From Agrostemma githago (taxonomy: Eukaryota; Streptophyta; Magnoliopsida; Caryophyllales; Caryophyllaceae), in assembly GCA_958450325.1 (NCBI GenBank), contig OY288253.1, positions 66,147,612-66,211,611 of the forward strand: a stretch of DNA of 64,000 bases, given 5' to 3'. Made by a program: the position numbers and the translations under genes. A model generated the notes under the pieces. That model was not told where the DNA came from and ran no database searches. It saw only the letters and a list, made by a program, of their open reading frames with translations. Below are positions 1 through 10,300 of the stretch, piece after piece. Each line of letters begins with the position of its first letter. The stretch's first letter is position 1.

Positions 1-3000
1 GTGTACACCCTGCAGCTGTGTGATAATGGGTGTTGAACCACCATTCCGCCAAGGGAAGCCATTTGCACCAATCATTAGGATTATCCCCACACATGCAACG
101 TAAGTAAGCTTCCAAACATCTATTAACCACTTCAGTTAACCCGTCAGTCTGAGGATGATAGGCAGACGACATCTTGAATTCCGTACCCTGAATTGAAAAG
201 AGATTTTGCCAAAATTGACTCAAAAAGACGGAGTCTCTATCACTAACAATGCTGCGCGGCCATCCATGTAATTTGAATACATGGTCAAGGTATGATTGAG
301 CCACTACGACAGCTGTATAAGGGTGAGAAAGTGCCATAAAATGAGCACTTTTACTCAGTCTATCCACTACTACAAAGATCACGTCCTTCCCATTAGACTT
401 TGGTAACCCACCAATGAAATCCATGGAAATATCAATCCAAACCTCCTCAGGTATTGGAAGAGGCTGTAATAGCCCCGGATAAGCAGCAGAGTCGTACTTG
501 GATGCTTGGCAAACAAGACAGCTTCTAACAAAACAGGCCACATCCTTTGACAACCCCTTCCAATAGAAGATATTCCTGACTCGTTTAATAGTAAGGTCTC
601 TCCCCGAATGGCCTCCTTCTCCTGAAGAGTGTTGCCATTCTAAAATCTGCTTCTTAAGACCCTCATTTCTTCCCACCACTAGCTTGCCTTTCCTCCTTAG
701 AAACCCATCTTGCCAGGTGTAATGCCGCACCACTTGACTCTGCTGTAATTGTTGAATAAGCTGAGACAAATGAGAATCATTATTGCAGCTGGCTTGTATT
801 TGTTGGGCCAGATCAGAAGACACCACTGAAATTGCTTTGCACAGAATCTCTGCTCCTTGCACCCTCGAGAGAGCATCTGCCGCCATGTTTTCTTTACCAC
901 TTCTATAATGAATCTCATAGTCATATCCCATTAGTTTAGAAAGCCAAAATTGTTGGAATGGAGTAGAAATCTTCTGTTCAAGGAGCCACTTCAAGCTTTT
1001 CTGGTCGGTTTTGATTATGAAATGCTGCCCAGAAAGGTATTGTTCCCATTTTTGCACCGCAAACACGATAGCCAATAGCTCCTTCTCGTACACCGACAAT
1101 TTTTGCCATTTAGGCCCCAAACTTCTGCTAATGTAGGCCAATGGATGTCCTCCCTGCATCAGTACTGCCCCAATTCCATCTAGGGATGCATCAGTCTCGA
1201 CAACAAATTTTTTTGAGAAGTCTGGAACAGCCAACACAGGGGCCGAACACAGCTTGGACTTGAGGGTGGCAAATGCAACTTCAGCCTCATTACTCCAGAT
1301 GAAAGCCCCTTTCTTCAACAGGCTAGTCAGGGGTTTAGTTATGATTGCATATAGGCGGATAAATTTCCTGTAATAGCCCGTTAAACCCAGGAAACTCCTG
1401 AGATCTTTAACATTCTTAGGAGTAGGCCACGACTGTACCACTTGTATCTTTCGAGGATCGGTTTCAACCCCGTTACCCGAAATGAAATGGCCCAAGTATT
1501 CTACCTTTTTCATTGCGAAATCGCACTTAGAACCCTTAGCGTACATAGTATTATCCCTCATGAGCTGAAAAACGCAAGCCAAGTGTTTCCAATGATCTTG
1601 TAAAGACTTGCTATACACCAAGATGTCATCGAAGAACACAAGTACACACTTCCTCAATAAAGATCTGAAGACTGAATTCATCCAATATTGGAAGGAAGCA
1701 GGGGCGTTTGTAAGACCAAAGGGCATTACTAAGAATTCATAGTGACCCTCATGTGTCTTAAATGCTGTTTTCTGCACATCGGATTGGTGGACTCTTAATT
1801 GATGGTAGCCTGCTCGCAGATCTAGCTTGCTGAACACCGTGGCACCTGCTAATTCATCAATTAGCTCATCTATGACCGGAATAGGGAACTTATCCTTCAC
1901 TGTCTTCTTGTTCAACGCCCTATAATCCACACAAAGACGCCAAGACCCATCTTTTTTCCCAACCAAAACCACCGGTGAAGCAAAAGGGCTACAACTGTTC
2001 TGGATTATACCGTTGGTCATCATATCTTGCACCAACTTTTCAATAGCGTCCCTCTGTTTCAAAGGGTACCGATAAGGTCTAATGTTTACAGCCGATGCCC
2101 CTTCTTCAAGAGGAATTCTATGATCAAACACACCTCTTGAGGGAGGCAAGGTCTTGGGTTCTTGAAAAACCTCTTTATATTTCTGCAGTAATTCAGTAAG
2201 TTCAGGTGGCTGTGAGATTGTTGTGGCTGCTAGTTGAGGATCTTCTTCCTCAGGAGAAACCCATTGCAGCACACATAACTGAGATGCAGTCTCAATCAAT
2301 TTATTTGAGACCTCCCCTTCTACCTTTTGAAGTTGCTGAAAAGGCACTCCTTTCAGTTTCATTCTACCTGCCTCACTTGTGAATTCCATTAGCAATTTCT
2401 TGAAATCCCATTGAACCGGTCCCAATGTACTCAACCACTGGATACCTAACACCATATCACAGTTGCCTAAAGGAATAAGCATTACATCAGTAAAAAACAA
2501 TTGCTTCTGTAGAGTCCAAGAGAAACCCTTGCTAACATATTGGCATGCCACATGATTTCCATCTGCCACTGTGATTGATTGAGCAGGAATCTGCTCCATT
2601 TGACATCCTAACCTTTTTGCTAAATGAATGTCGAGGAAATTATGGGTACTCCCTGAATCAATAAGGATGTGTATCGGTTTCCTCCCCACCATACCCACTA
2701 CACGCATGGTCTGGAACCCTTTAATCCCTGATATAGCCTGAACAGAGATGTAAGGTTCCTCAACATCAATCAACTGTAATGTCTCATCCTCCTCAAAGCC
2801 ACTATCTGGTTCTCCTTCATAGCCTAAAACCTCGACAGTAAAAAGTTGCGTTTTCTTAAACTGGCATTTATGATTCTTGTCATATGGTTTGTTACAGTAA
2901 TAACATTCTCCTTTAGCCTGTTTTTCCGCTCTCACAGAGGCCGGAATATATGTTCTAGGGTTAAATCTGCTACCCTCAGCCGATAGATTGGGCTTACCGG

Positions 3001-3721
3001 TCTGCGAACCCTCAGGAATGTGGGCCACATTCGACTTTTGGAACCCATAAGAAGGTCTGACACTCAGCGTTTCCTCTTGTAACCGGGCGTATTCGATAGC
3101 TTGTGCCATGGTTTGAGGCTTAAAAGCTTTGACAAATGGTTTCAAATTGGGCTTTAATCCCCCCACAAAACAATCCAAAAAATAATCTGAAGGTAAACCA
3201 GGATTCTTTTGAACCAAAACCCCTTTTAACGCCTCAAATTCATCAACATATTTATCTATTGAGGTAGTCTGCTGCAATCTGTTGAACTTTTCTACAATGT
3301 TTAGGGTAGATTCATCTCTAAATCGTGCCATTAAATCCACCACAAACTCATCCCAAGTAACCCCCTTGTTCACAGATAGGTAACTAATTACCCAATTTTC
3401 AGCCTTATCAAACATATTCAAAGACGCAATATCAACACGCTGTTCTTCCGGAATTCGACACAACGAAAAATAACGTGAACATTTTTTAATCCACATAGAA
3501 GCATTTGATCCATCAAATTTGGGAAATTCAAGTTTAGGTGCATACCCCATGTTCCTCGGAGGAACAATGTCACTGTTCGGCGACGGTTCGGGAGTAGCTT
3601 TGAGGGAATCTTGAATGTTCTTCATCATCAACATCATCTGATTGAACTGCTGCTCCAATTTCTGCGTGTTCGAAGATTGTTCCGCTAATTGTGACTGTAA
3701 ACCTTTGATTTGAGCTTCCAT
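1..3721 (-). CDS. Ty3/Gypsy retrotransposon gag-pol polyprotein, cut by the left window edge
   Basis: From the ATG at 3721 the minus strand is open for 1240 codons to the window edge; I checked every in-frame triplet and found no stop. Domains in order: a gag with a C-x2-C-x7-H-x-C knuckle (CYYCNKPYDKNHKC, about residue 273), an aspartic protease with IDSGSTHNF, a reverse transcriptase with the FFDD active site near residue 697 (plus position about 1630), an RNase H with TDASLDG and TDQKSL, then an integrase with an HHCC zinc finger and the first two acidic residues of the DDE triad (SMDF and SDRDS). The integrase reads DGLTEVVNR where DGQTEVVNR is more usual. The end of the integrase, any chromodomain and the 3' LTR lie outside the window. 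The lineage is not certain. The open frame suggests a young, possibly active copy. Confidence 0.93.
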   Translation of the reverse strand, partial: MEAQIKGLQSQLAEQSSNTQKLEQQFNQMMLMMKNIQDSLKATPEPSPNSDIVPPRNMGYAPKLEFPKFDGSNASMWIKKCSRYFSLCRIPEEQRVDIASLNMFDKAENWVISYLSVNKGVTWDEFVVDLMARFRDESTLNIVEKFNRLQQTTSIDKYVDEFEALKGVLVQKNPGLPSDYFLDCFVGGLKPNLKPFVKAFKPQTMAQAIEYARLQEETLSVRPSYGFQKSNVAHIPEGSQTGKPNLSAEGSRFNPRTYIPASVRAEKQAKGECYYCNKPYDKNHKCQFKKTQLFTVEVLGYEGEPDSGFEEDETLQLIDVEEPYISVQAISGIKGFQTMRVVGMVGRKPIHILIDSGSTHNFLDIHLAKRLGCQMEQIPAQSITVADGNHVACQYVSKGFSWTLQKQLFFTDVMLIPLGNCDMVLGIQWLSTLGPVQWDFKKLLMEFTSEAGRMKLKGVPFQQLQKVEGEVSNKLIETASQLCVLQWVSPEEEDPQLAATTISQPPELTELLQKYKEVFQEPKTLPPSRGVFDHRIPLEEGASAVNIRPYRYPLKQRDAIEKLVQDMMTNGIIQNSCSPFASPVVLVGKKDGSWRLCVDYRALNKKTVKDKFPIPVIDELIDELAGATVFSKLDLRAGYHQLRVHQSDVQKTAFKTHEGHYEFLVMPFGLTNAPASFQYWMNSVFRSLLRKCVLVFFDDILVYSKSLQDHWKHLACVFQLMRDNTMYAKGSKCDFAMKKVEYLGHFISGNGVETDPRKIQVVQSWPTPKNVKDLRSFLGLTGYYRKFIRLYAIITKPLTSLLKKGAFIWSNEAEVAFATLKSKLCSAPVLAVPDFSKKFVVETDASLDGIGAVLMQGGHPLAYISRSLGPKWQKLSVYEKELLAIVFAVQKWEQYLSGQHFIIKTDQKSLKWLLEQKISTPFQQFWLSKLMGYDYEIHYRSGKENMAADALSRVQGAEILCKAISVVSSDLAQQIQASCNNDSHLSQLIQQLQQSQVVRHYTWQDGFLRRKGKLVVGRNEGLKKQILEWQHSSGEGGHSGRDLTIKRVRNIFYWKGLSKDVACFVRSCLVCQASKYDSAAYPGLLQPLPIPEEVWIDISMDFIGGLPKSNGKDVIFVVVDRLSKSAHFMALSHPYTAVVVAQSYLDHVFKLHGWPRSIVSDRDSVFLSQFWQNLFSIQGTEFKMSSAYHPQTDGLTEVVNRCLEAYLRCMCGDNPNDWCKWLPLAEWWFNTHYHTAAGCT

Positions 3722-3759
3722 GGTTGTCTTCTTCGTTCGGGTATGCGGCGCCAGGATTT

Positions 3760-3771
3760 GCTCTGATACCA
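3760..3771 (-). other. Primer binding site of the Gypsy element
   Basis: The minus strand reads TGGTATCAGAGC, the usual primer binding site complementary to the 3' end of initiator tRNA-Met. It sits one base inside the LTR end (CA at 3774-3773) and 39 bases upstream of the gag ATG. Position and sequence together fix the element's orientation and its 5' LTR. Confidence 0.85.
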
Positions 3772-3772
3772 A

Positions 3773-4090
3773 TGATACGGGGATCGTCTTCTTCTGCAAT
3801 AAACTTCACACAAGCTATGGAGCCGAGCTCGACCTAGCTTTAATGGTGCAAGTATAACAGAGGGAGAAAGACGAGAGAAGATGGAGAATTGAAGAATTGT
3901 ATTGATTGTTATGATATCTGTTTGTTGTAATCATTACAGTATGTATAGGTTGTTGCTAGTCGGTTACTAAGTTGTTACAACTTGCCACGTCATCGTATGT
4001 AACTAACTACTCGATTATTAACAACTATATCACTAAACGTGGAGCTTCATGTGAAAAATCTTGCAATCATCATTGTTTTAGTCCGCAACA
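3773..4090 (-). repeat. 5' LTR of the Gypsy element
   Basis: The LTR lies directly beyond the primer binding site. Read on the minus strand it ends in CA at 3773 and most plausibly begins at TGTTGCGGAC near 4090, about 318 bp. It carries an AT-rich U3/R-like stretch and pyrimidine-rich U5-like sequence. The outer boundary is uncertain because the partner LTR is outside the window, so neither LTR pairing nor target duplication can be tested. It ends about 264 bp beyond the stop codon of the RPA43-like gene. Confidence 0.7.
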
Positions 4091-4353
4091 CAAAAATCAT
4101 TCACATTCTTGAATTGTTGCATTTATTCAGTTTAACTTAAATTTGTCGAATTGGCCAACAAATTCACCCTTTGGATACACACACCCTACTTACCACAACT
4201 CGGTACAAACACAACATCAGGTCATCAGGTAATACCAATGTGTAATTGTGTTGGTTTTGAGACAAAACTGATCGCTACCAAAATTGAATTTAGATATCCT
4301 ACTTCAATCTCAAACACATCCTCCAACGAACAATCATAACATACACATCATAA

Positions 4354-7300
4354 TCAAGAATCCAACTTTGCGAGATCCTCCCCCTTACTCGAGTCTTTGT
4401 TTTTTTTGGGTTTCTTTAAGACATGGGAATCACTAGGTACAGAAGCTCCATTGATTCTTCCAATACTCAACTCTTCATTCTTGGCCCGTTTCTTTGAATC
4501 CCCGCAACACAGATATCAATTTCGATTATGTCTTCACTAGATAGTGCAAAATGACTAACTGCATATCATGAGTTACAGTAAGATTTTGTAACCGAATTAC
4601 CTTACAGATAAGGATAAGGTTAACTCCTCTAAATTCTTACTAAACCAGCGAATATCTCCAGTTGTCGGTTGATCTAAGGAACCCGATATGTGCAATGTTT
4701 CCTCATCAAAACTACATGTACATTCAATGCCCAACGTTAGCTGTAGTCCCTGGAATGTTACACTACTACAGAAAAAACAAGGTGGCGAACTAACTAAAGT
4801 GGTTAGCAGACTTGACAGTGATATTTTTTTTCTAACAAGAATGAAATCGTGTCATTTCACTTTTCAGTTTTTAGTCTTGTTATCTAGACTCTCTAAAGAC
4901 GTTTTAGATGGCAGAACAAACGGATAAGTTGACAGGAAGCTTTTGTTTTTCACCTCTTGACTACGAAGCAAATCATACCAACTTTCATCACACGGTGCTT
5001 GTGTGACGTGCTCCAGAAGATTTCTCGCCCATGTTTCTGTAACATAGTACATAATACGGAGGGAATTACAAACCAGTAAGAGCAAACCATATTGTATGCC
5101 AAGAGTTGGAAAATAAAATATCATAATAAATGGAACATACTATTTGGAATCTAAACTCATCGCATATGTTTTCCTATAATGGCTGCTGAGAATCCAAGAA
5201 CGACAACATGAATTGCATCTTGTGCAAGCTTCACTACTTTACCTTCTAAAAAAACAAGCGAAAAAGGTAATTAGCAACACACAAACACCAATTGAGGTAG
5301 CCGGAGATATCTGGAATTAGTCTAGCTGACCCTCGGCGACAGACAGTAAATGGTGAAAGAAGGAAGTGGAGCATACCTACCTAAGTATGTCTCTGGCTTT
5401 GGATTAAAAAGTAGGAGACTAGCCTTCAGAGGAATACCAACAAAAGGATCTAGAGAAAGAATTTTTGCGAGGTTGCTTTTAAGAACAAAATCATAGGCCA
5501 ATAGCACACCTCCAAAAGTTTCATTAAACCTGAAAAAAAGAGCAGAGATAATCAGCATTGGCTTAATCTTAATCAACCACTCAAGATACTAATATTACAA
5601 ACACGTATTTAAGCAAAATATCAACCAGTAGTAAATAACAGTTTCTCAACATAATGAAGGTACACTAAAATAACAGTTTCAGAAGTGTCACTCTATCCTT
5701 AAAGGTTACGTAGTTAGATTTAAGGTGGTTAGATCAGAAAATTCTACGGGTTCAATCTCTTGAAATTAAATTGACGTAGGCCCTATCTAGTTAGTAATTT
5801 AACCACAAAAATATAAGCAATTAAGGATTCAAAATGGCTGGAGAAACAGAAAGATGACAAATTACAAACCAGAAACCAAAGTTCCCTTTCTTAGTCTTTT
5901 TCAAACCCGGAAAATTAAAACAAATAATTTGCTCCTCTTGTTAAATGCATCAACCCTTCAAAACAACTCACAGACTGTGACGAATCTTCTCAGCCAATGT
6001 CACACACTTAACTGTTGGATTATTTGCATTCAATGTTCTCATCCCCGAGAGTTTTTTGTTTTGAAAGGGTGGACTTCATGTTCAAGCCGAACTATGGAAG
6101 TACATATAGAGCAACAAAGATGCATTTTTTGCCATATCCTTGCGCCTAAAAGACCTTTGTATCATTCCTCTCAGCTTGAAATCAGTCTCATATACCTTAG
6201 AATTCCAAAATCGCAAATTGAATATTATTAGAATGTAAATATTATCGTTAGTATATTCCTTATCCATGTATCCTAGTTTAGCTTGTATAATTGCTAATTA
6301 TGTGGGATTGCTAATTAGGTGGGATTGCTAATTACGTGGGATTGTATTCCCTATCCTTTGATAGTAGTTATTGACTTCCATGATTTGTGGGATTATCCAC
6401 TTGTATATAATGTACGTTGTTTGACAATATTAATCAAGGGAAAATAACATCTTTTATGGTATCAGAGCCTCGATCCTTTGCTTCCGCTTCATCTCCTTCT
6501 TCTCGAAATTCCTTTTTCTTTATCCCTTCACCATGACTAACGACGCTCAACCATCAAAACCATCCTTCTCCCCTGCATACTCGGTTTCGAATATAAAAAA
6601 TTATGTTCCTATCACCCTCGAAATCGAGAATGTTCACTACGCTTCATGGGCCGAGCTCTTTCTCAATACCACTCGTGCCTTTGACGTACTTGACCACATT
6701 GCTCCACCCAAGGACGCTGTCCTTAAGAAGGATGCTGGTTGGGACCGTCTTGATGCCATTGTTAAGCAATGGATTTATAGCACCATTTCAATTGACCTGC
6801 TACACACCATCCTTGAACCCAAACTTGGGACCGTCTCAAGGATATATTTAATGACAATCAAAACTCTCGTGCTGTCACTTTGGAACAACAGTTCAGCGCC
6901 ATACACATGGACAATTATCCCACTGTCTCGGCCTACTGCCAAGCATTGAAGATGATTGCTGACCAATTGTCCAACGTCGGATCTCCGGTGCCCGAGACCC
7001 GACTGGTGCTCCAACTTGTGACCCACTTATCTGAGGGCTACGACAGCGTGGCCACTATCATCCAGCAGAGTGACCCGCTGCCATCGTTCTACAAAGCCCG
7101 CTCCATGCTCACCATGGAAGAAGCTCGGAAAGCAAAAGTTGCTGGTCGGACTTCTGACAATGCCCTTGTTGCTGCTGCGTCGGACAATAAGCCTGCTCAT
7201 TCGTCCAATCATGGTGGTAATTTCTCCAACTCCAATTCCAATTATAAGGGGAAGGGGAATCGTCATCATAAGGGCAATTATCGGGGTAAGAATCAAGGGG

Positions 7301-10300
7301 GTGGACAATCCGGTGGCTCTAACAGACAGCACAACCAGCAACAGACGCCAAAAACGTCCTCTGCCTCTAATTGGACGTGGGTCCCTATCGCTCAATGGCC
7401 TGGTTCGTCTCAACAGGGATGGACCGTACCACCATGTCCCTATCCAACGTCTAGGTGGACTCCTCCGGCAAATAGCACGGCTGGCGTCCTCGGTCCGCGA
7501 CCACAACAGGCTTTTCTTGCTCAATCCGGTGTTCTGGGCATGCCACCAGGAGCACTGGTTCCCACTGACTTGGCTGCAGTGATGCAATCACTCAATGTTC
7601 AACAATCCGACGACAACTATTACATGGACACCGGGGCGTCGTCTCACATGAACTCCAGTAATGGTAATCTCCTTTCTTATTCTTCTTTGAGCGGTAATCG
7701 TGCAATTGTAGTCGGTAATGGTAATTTGATTCCAATTCGTGGTGTTGGTAATGCTACCCTTCCCCTCCCTAACCAATCCCTTCATCTTAAAAACGTGCTG
7801 CATGTACCTCGCCTCATCAAAAATTTAGTGTCGGTTCGAAAATTTACAACTGATAATTGTGTATCTGTTGAATTTGACCCGCTTGGTTTTACCGTGAAGG
7901 ATCTCAAGACGGGGATGCCGCTCCTGAGAAGTAATAGCACGGGGGATCTCTATCCACTTCTTCCTACACACCACACCGTCACTACTCCAACCCAAGCCCT
8001 CCTCTCCGTTTCGTCCGACATTTGGCACGGACGTTTAGGTCACCCGGGTCCTAGCATTTTTAATTCGTTATGCAATAAATCCGACATTTCATGTCGTCCT
8101 CGTACGTCTTTGCCCTTGTGTAATTCATGTCAATTGGGTAAGCATATCAAGCTTCCTTTTAGTGAGTCTTTGTCAGAAACCTTAGGCCCATTTGACATAA
8201 TCCATACGGACTTATGGTCATCTCCGGTAATCAGTGCAAATCAACATCGGTACTACGTTTTATTTTTGGACGATTATACCAATTTTTTGTGGACCTTCCC
8301 TATTGCACAAAAATCTCAAGTCTATGACATTTTCACTAAATTGCATAACATGATAAAAACCCAATTTAATTCTTCTATCAAGACGTTACAATGTGACAAT
8401 GGCCGCGAGTACGACAACTCCTCTTTTCACAATTTTTTCGGGTCTCATGGGATGTTTTTTCGCTTCTCTTGCCCACACACCTCCCCACAAAATGGTAAGG
8501 CCGAGAGAAAAATCCGAACTATCAATAATATGGTCCGTACCCTTCTCATTCACGCTCACTTACCTCCCTCAATGTGGCACCATGCCCTTGCCATGGCTAC
8601 TTATCTTCATAACATACTTCCTAGCAAGGCCAACAATTTCAAAACCCCCACATCGAGTCTCTACAGTCGCACTCCGTCCTATAGCCACCTACGCACTTTT
8701 GGATGTCTATGCTACCCACACATTCCATCCACTAATATTCATAAACTTGCCCCAAGAGCGATCCTGTGCGTCTTCTTAGGCTACCCGTCTTCTCACCGTG
8801 GATACAAATGCTACGACCTTCGCACTCGAAAAATTATAATTGCCCGACATGTGACTTTTGATGAAACAAAGTTTCCTTTTGCTGATCAATACCCCACGGC
8901 CCAATCCTCCTATACCTTTCTCAATGATGACCCATCTCCTTATGTGGCCCATCAACTAAATCAAACTACTCACATATCTTCCTTGCCTGAGCCCAATATC
9001 CCAAACTCCCCTTTGCCCTCAACCCCTAATCAAATAATCTCCCCTGCCTCCCACATTACTGATACCCCTACTTCTACCCCTGCAACATCTTCTACTTCAC
9101 CCCCCTCTCAGGTGACACCAACCACTCCTCCTACACCACCAGCCCCCTCACCCCAAATGAAAACCCGAGCCCAACACGGAATTTTTAAACCAAAATCCAT
9201 GTTTGACTTATGTGCCACAACGCTATCACCCATACCGAAATCACCCATCTCTGCCCTCCAAGACCCGAATTGGAATCGTGCCATGAAAGATGAGTACGAC
9301 GCCCTCATTAAGAATGAGACTTGGGTTCTTGTACCTCGACCTTCGGGTGTAAATGTAACTCGTTGTCTTTGGTTGTTTAAACATAAGTTTAAGGCTAACG
9401 GTGATTTGGAGCGATACAAAGCTCGTCTTGTGGTTAATGGCAGGTCACAGCAGATTGGCATTGATTGTGAGGAGACATTTAGTCCGGTGGTCAAACCCGC
9501 AACTATTCGAACCGTACTCAGCTTGGCAGTTTCCAAGCGTTGGCCCATTCACCAGTTGGATGTCAAAAATGCATTCCTCCATGGTCATCTTGCCGAGACG
9601 GTATATATGCATCAACCACCCGGTTTCCGGGACCACTCGCGACCTGATCACGTGTGTTTGCTAAAGAAGTCATTATACGGCCTTAAACAAGCGCCACGAG
9701 CGTGGTATCAGCGGTTCGCGACATATGTCTCTACAATTGGGTTCATACACAGCAGGTCGGACAACTCTCTTTTTATATACAGTAATGGTGACCAACTTGC
9801 ATACCTTCTGTTGTACGTAGATGATATAATCCTCACCACTTCGTCGGATGCTCTTCGGGTAAGCATTATGTCTCTGCTCCAATCAGAATTTTCCATGACC
9901 GACTTCGGTCCCATAAATTACTTCCTGGGGATTTCTGCTGTACGACACTCCAGGGGCTTGTTTTTGCACCAATCTAAATATACTCGGGAGATTATTGATC
10001 GGGCCAATATGTCTTCGTGCAAACCCGCACTTACTCCCGTCGACACTAAGTCCAAACTTAGTGCCACTGGCAGCAAACCAGTTTCTGACCCGGCATTATA
10101 TCGGAGCCTCGCGGGGGCGCTGCAATATTTAACAATTACTCGCCCCGACATAGCCTATGCGGTACAGCAAATCTGTCTGTTTATGCATGATCCGCGTGAT
10201 GAGCATTTTAGTGCTCTTAAACGTGTTATCCGCTATCTCCAAGGTACAGTTACTTATGGCTTGCATATCAGTCCCGCATCTACCAGCTCCCTTATCGCGT

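Noticed and set aside
5854..6267. Two overlapping ORFs on opposite strands next to the Copia 5' LTR
   Set aside because: They lie inside RPA43 intron 1 and show no conserved motif; one runs across the LTR boundary.
7027..7587. 186-codon minus-strand ORF and a 170-codon plus-strand ORF overlapping the Copia gag region
   Set aside because: Both are antisense or out-of-frame shadows of the Copia polyprotein; their composition is biased (Arg/Leu/Ile rich) and they have no motif.
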